Shown piece by piece: positions 63,739 through 64,000 of a stretch of 64,000 nt of DNA. Each line of letters starts with the position of its first letter. The first letter of the stretch is position 1. The stretch lies in assembly GCF_000426665.1 (NCBI RefSeq), contig NZ_AUFU01000010.1:31881-95880 (forward strand), written 5' to 3'. The translations under genes were made by a program, and so were the position numbers. The notes under the pieces are model-generated. The model was not told the origin of the DNA. It saw only the letters and a list, made by a program, of their open reading frames with translations, and searched no databases. The stretch comes from Centipeda artemidis DSM 19719 (GTDB lineage Bacteria > Bacillota > Negativicutes > Selenomonadales > Selenomonadaceae).

Positions 63739-63848
63739 GTGTGCTAAACTATGCGTAAGCCTGCCAGCTTAAAAATAGTGAAGACACTAGGGAGGAAACA
63801 GCATTATGTCGAAACAACAAAATGCCGATACGCATAGTTTAGCACACA
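63739..63848 (+). promoter_or_regulatory. 19-bp inverted repeat enclosing the transposase ribosome-binding site and start
   Basis: GTGTGCTAAACTATGCGTA (63739-63757) and its exact reverse complement (63830-63848) flank a 72-base loop containing GGGAGG and the ATG. In mRNA this would form a long stem around the start region. Confidence 0.75.
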
Positions 63849-64000
63849 CAAAGTGGAATTGTAAGTATCACGTTGTGTTTGCACCGAAGTATCGGCGAAA
63901 AGTATTCTACGAAGGGAGACGGCTGGAAATCCGGGAGATCCTAAGAAAGCTGTGCGCGTGGAAGGGTGTAGAGATCATTGAAGGGGAGATCTGTCCGGAT
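63807..64000 (+). CDS. tnpA: IS200-type Y1 transposase TnpA, partial (continues past the window)
   Basis: The first 64 codons are in the window. KWNCKYHVVFAPKYRRKVFY matches the N-terminal strand of IS200 TnpA (HLVWVTKYRRK-like), and EIREILRKLCAWKGVEIIEGE follows. The HUH and catalytic tyrosine motifs would lie downstream. The single-strand transposase inserts near short target sequences. GGGAGG stands about ten bases before the ATG. Open to the right edge, so intactness is unknown. Confidence 0.88.

Larger units (their letters stand above)
63682..64000 (+). mobile_element. IS200/IS605-family insertion sequence, left part
   Basis: A subterminal hairpin AACCACGCGA-TAG-TCGCGTGGTT (63682-63704) is typical of IS200 left ends. 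A leader with a 19-base inverted repeat and the start of a Y1 transposase follow. No terminal inverted repeats or target duplication are expected for this family. The element lies directly after the purine terminator and runs past the window edge. Confidence 0.85.

Overview
The window looks like the chromosome of a motile, anaerobic Negativicute, most likely Selenomonas or a close relative. Two kinds of evidence point there. The cell envelope is diderm: there is a TonB-dependent receptor with a signal peptide and a terminal aromatic residue, and a Tat-exported flavoprotein paired with a multiheme cytochrome. The core gene order and families are Firmicute: infC-rpmI-rplT with an attenuated leader, rplU-prp-rpmA with an N-terminally extended L27, obgE-yhbY-proBA-nadD-yqeK-LCP-rsfS, a PurF with propeptide, CheV, CvfB and a YneA-like SOS protein. 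The DNA is GC-rich with AT-rich intergenic gaps. TTG starts preceded by good Shine-Dalgarno sites are frequent. This is an inference from gene content; no database was searched.

Layout. 0-4.5 kb (minus strand): a coupled group of a small unknown gene, trpE, trpG and a HAD phosphatase, then a stand-alone GltD-like oxidoreductase. 4.6-9.1 kb: two paralogous membrane chemoreceptors. 9.1-16.2 kb: a two-gene carboxyspermidine route, a folate operon folE-folP-folB-folK/DHFR, ung and a lipoprotein MsrAB. 16.2-20.5 kb: TonB receptor, TIM-barrel protein, cytoplasmic PAS chemoreceptor. 20.6-23 kb: Tat flavoprotein reductase and pentaheme cytochrome. 23-26.1 kb: peroxide defence (AhpC, an AhpF with reversed domain order, rubrerythrin). 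26.2-34.1 kb: thiE, a beta-hydroxyacid dehydrogenase, a beta-CASP nuclease and a 1420-residue acyl-CoA dehydratase activase-like protein. 34.1-39.3 kb: YneA-like LysM protein, thrS, infC-rpmI-rplT, an RNA methyltransferase and thioredoxin. 39.5-47.2 kb: GGDEF/EAL protein, queF, pyridoxal kinase, a small radical SAM protein, pheST, zapA. 47.2-56.1 kb: ribosome, GTPase, proline, NAD and envelope genes in one run. 56.2-57.2 kb: cheV behind a sigma-H-like promoter. 57.3-63.6 kb: purE-C-F-M-N-H-D, where purH encodes only the IMP cyclohydrolase half. 63.68 kb to the end: the left part of an IS200-type element.

Most of the window is housekeeping. No wholly new multi-gene system is evident. The points most worth following are the reversed AhpF, the exported flavoprotein/pentaheme pair of unknown substrate, the FolK-DHFR fusion, the split PurH, the candidate SOS control of the YneA-like gene, the thrS leader, the sigma-H-like cheV promoter, dispersed GTGACGCGGGATTTT repeats, and a 19-bp inverted repeat enclosing the IS200 start codon.
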